A program made the position numbers and the translations under genes. Shown here in pieces: positions 29,597 through 29,721 of a DNA stretch of 29,721 nucleotides. The stretch comes from a virus, in the IMG/VR virus record IMGVR_UViG_3300047185_000060, positions 1 through 29,721 of that record, one strand, 5' to 3'. Position 1 is the first letter of the stretch. Each line of letters opens with the position of its first letter. The notes beneath the pieces are model-generated. The model was not told the origin of the DNA and did not search any database. It was given only the letters and a program-made list of their open reading frames with translations.

Positions 29597-29721
29597 GACA
29601 TATGTTTTTCTGGATTTTTTTTACTAGCCCGCGAAATCGATGGGAACAGCGTAATTCAACCATTTCATTGACCTTAGAAAAATATGGTAGTAAAACAAGG
29701 CGAACCCGCTCCGACGAGCGG

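Noticed and set aside
1-29721. CRISPR array, integron or rRNA genes
   Set aside because: No regularly spaced repeats, attC-like series or rRNA-like sequence is seen.

Overview
The window covers most of a Mu-like (transposable, tailed) prophage and, on the right, a short stretch of host chromosome. Diagnostic phage genes are a DDE transposase of the MuA type, its MuB-type AAA+ partner, GemA/gp16, TerL, a DUF935 (gp29-like) portal, gpF, a gpI-like protease/scaffold, a gpT-like major capsid protein, gp36 (DUF1320) and the start of gpG. The host side holds a FISUMP (Fibrobacter-paralogous) secreted protein and a SemiSWEET transporter. FISUMP proteins point to the Fibrobacter-Chlorobi-Bacteroidetes group. 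Strong GGAGG ribosome sites and a textbook TTGACT-17-TATAAT promoter argue against Bacteroidia proper, so an Ignavibacteria/Chlorobi-like relative is my best guess, at low confidence.

Layout. The genome is organised from the centre outwards. A repressor with overlapping divergent promoters and operators lies at about 9.08-9.18 kb. Leftward (minus strand) come the repressor, four lysogenic-conversion-type accessory genes (6.9-8.65 kb), an intrinsic terminator, then the late block: a degenerate HNH-AP2 gene, lysin, small coiled-coil and membrane proteins, gpI protease/scaffold, decoration-type protein, capsid, tRNA-Gly, gp36, a membrane protein and gpG running off the window. Rightward (plus strand) come three small HTH proteins, transposase, MuB, GemA, a long early/middle run of small zinc-binding, HTH and membrane proteins, a HerA/FtsK-like ATPase and a structured RNA-like element. 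A second intrinsic terminator follows, then the packaging block: TerS, TerL, two zinc-binding/basic proteins, two DNA methyltransferases, a membrane-anchored beta-barrel-like protein, portal and gpF. In Mu all of these lie in one direction; here the packaging and head genes sit on opposite arms.

How it may work together. The repressor would hold both early promoters through an 18-bp perfect palindrome that covers the rightward -10 box. Each arm then has the same late leader: a conserved motif of about 42-44 nt (TTGAARTAKAAATA...TCCRATCACAAG) placed directly against a terminator hairpin, which itself abuts the first late gene. This matched pair is the strongest candidate for an undescribed control system, because one factor could open both late arms together, either as late promoters or as antitermination sites.

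Other notable points are a -1 frameshift signature at an A9 tract that would join portal to gpF (gpF has no credible start of its own), a second frame break in a small zinc-finger regulator, hydrophobic N-terminal leaders on both the capsid and the decoration protein, a palindromic element inserted in frame in the transposase, and a 126-nt hairpin element just before the late leader. The right end of the prophage lies in the gene-free stretch between 27.6 and about 28.0 kb; the left end is outside the window.
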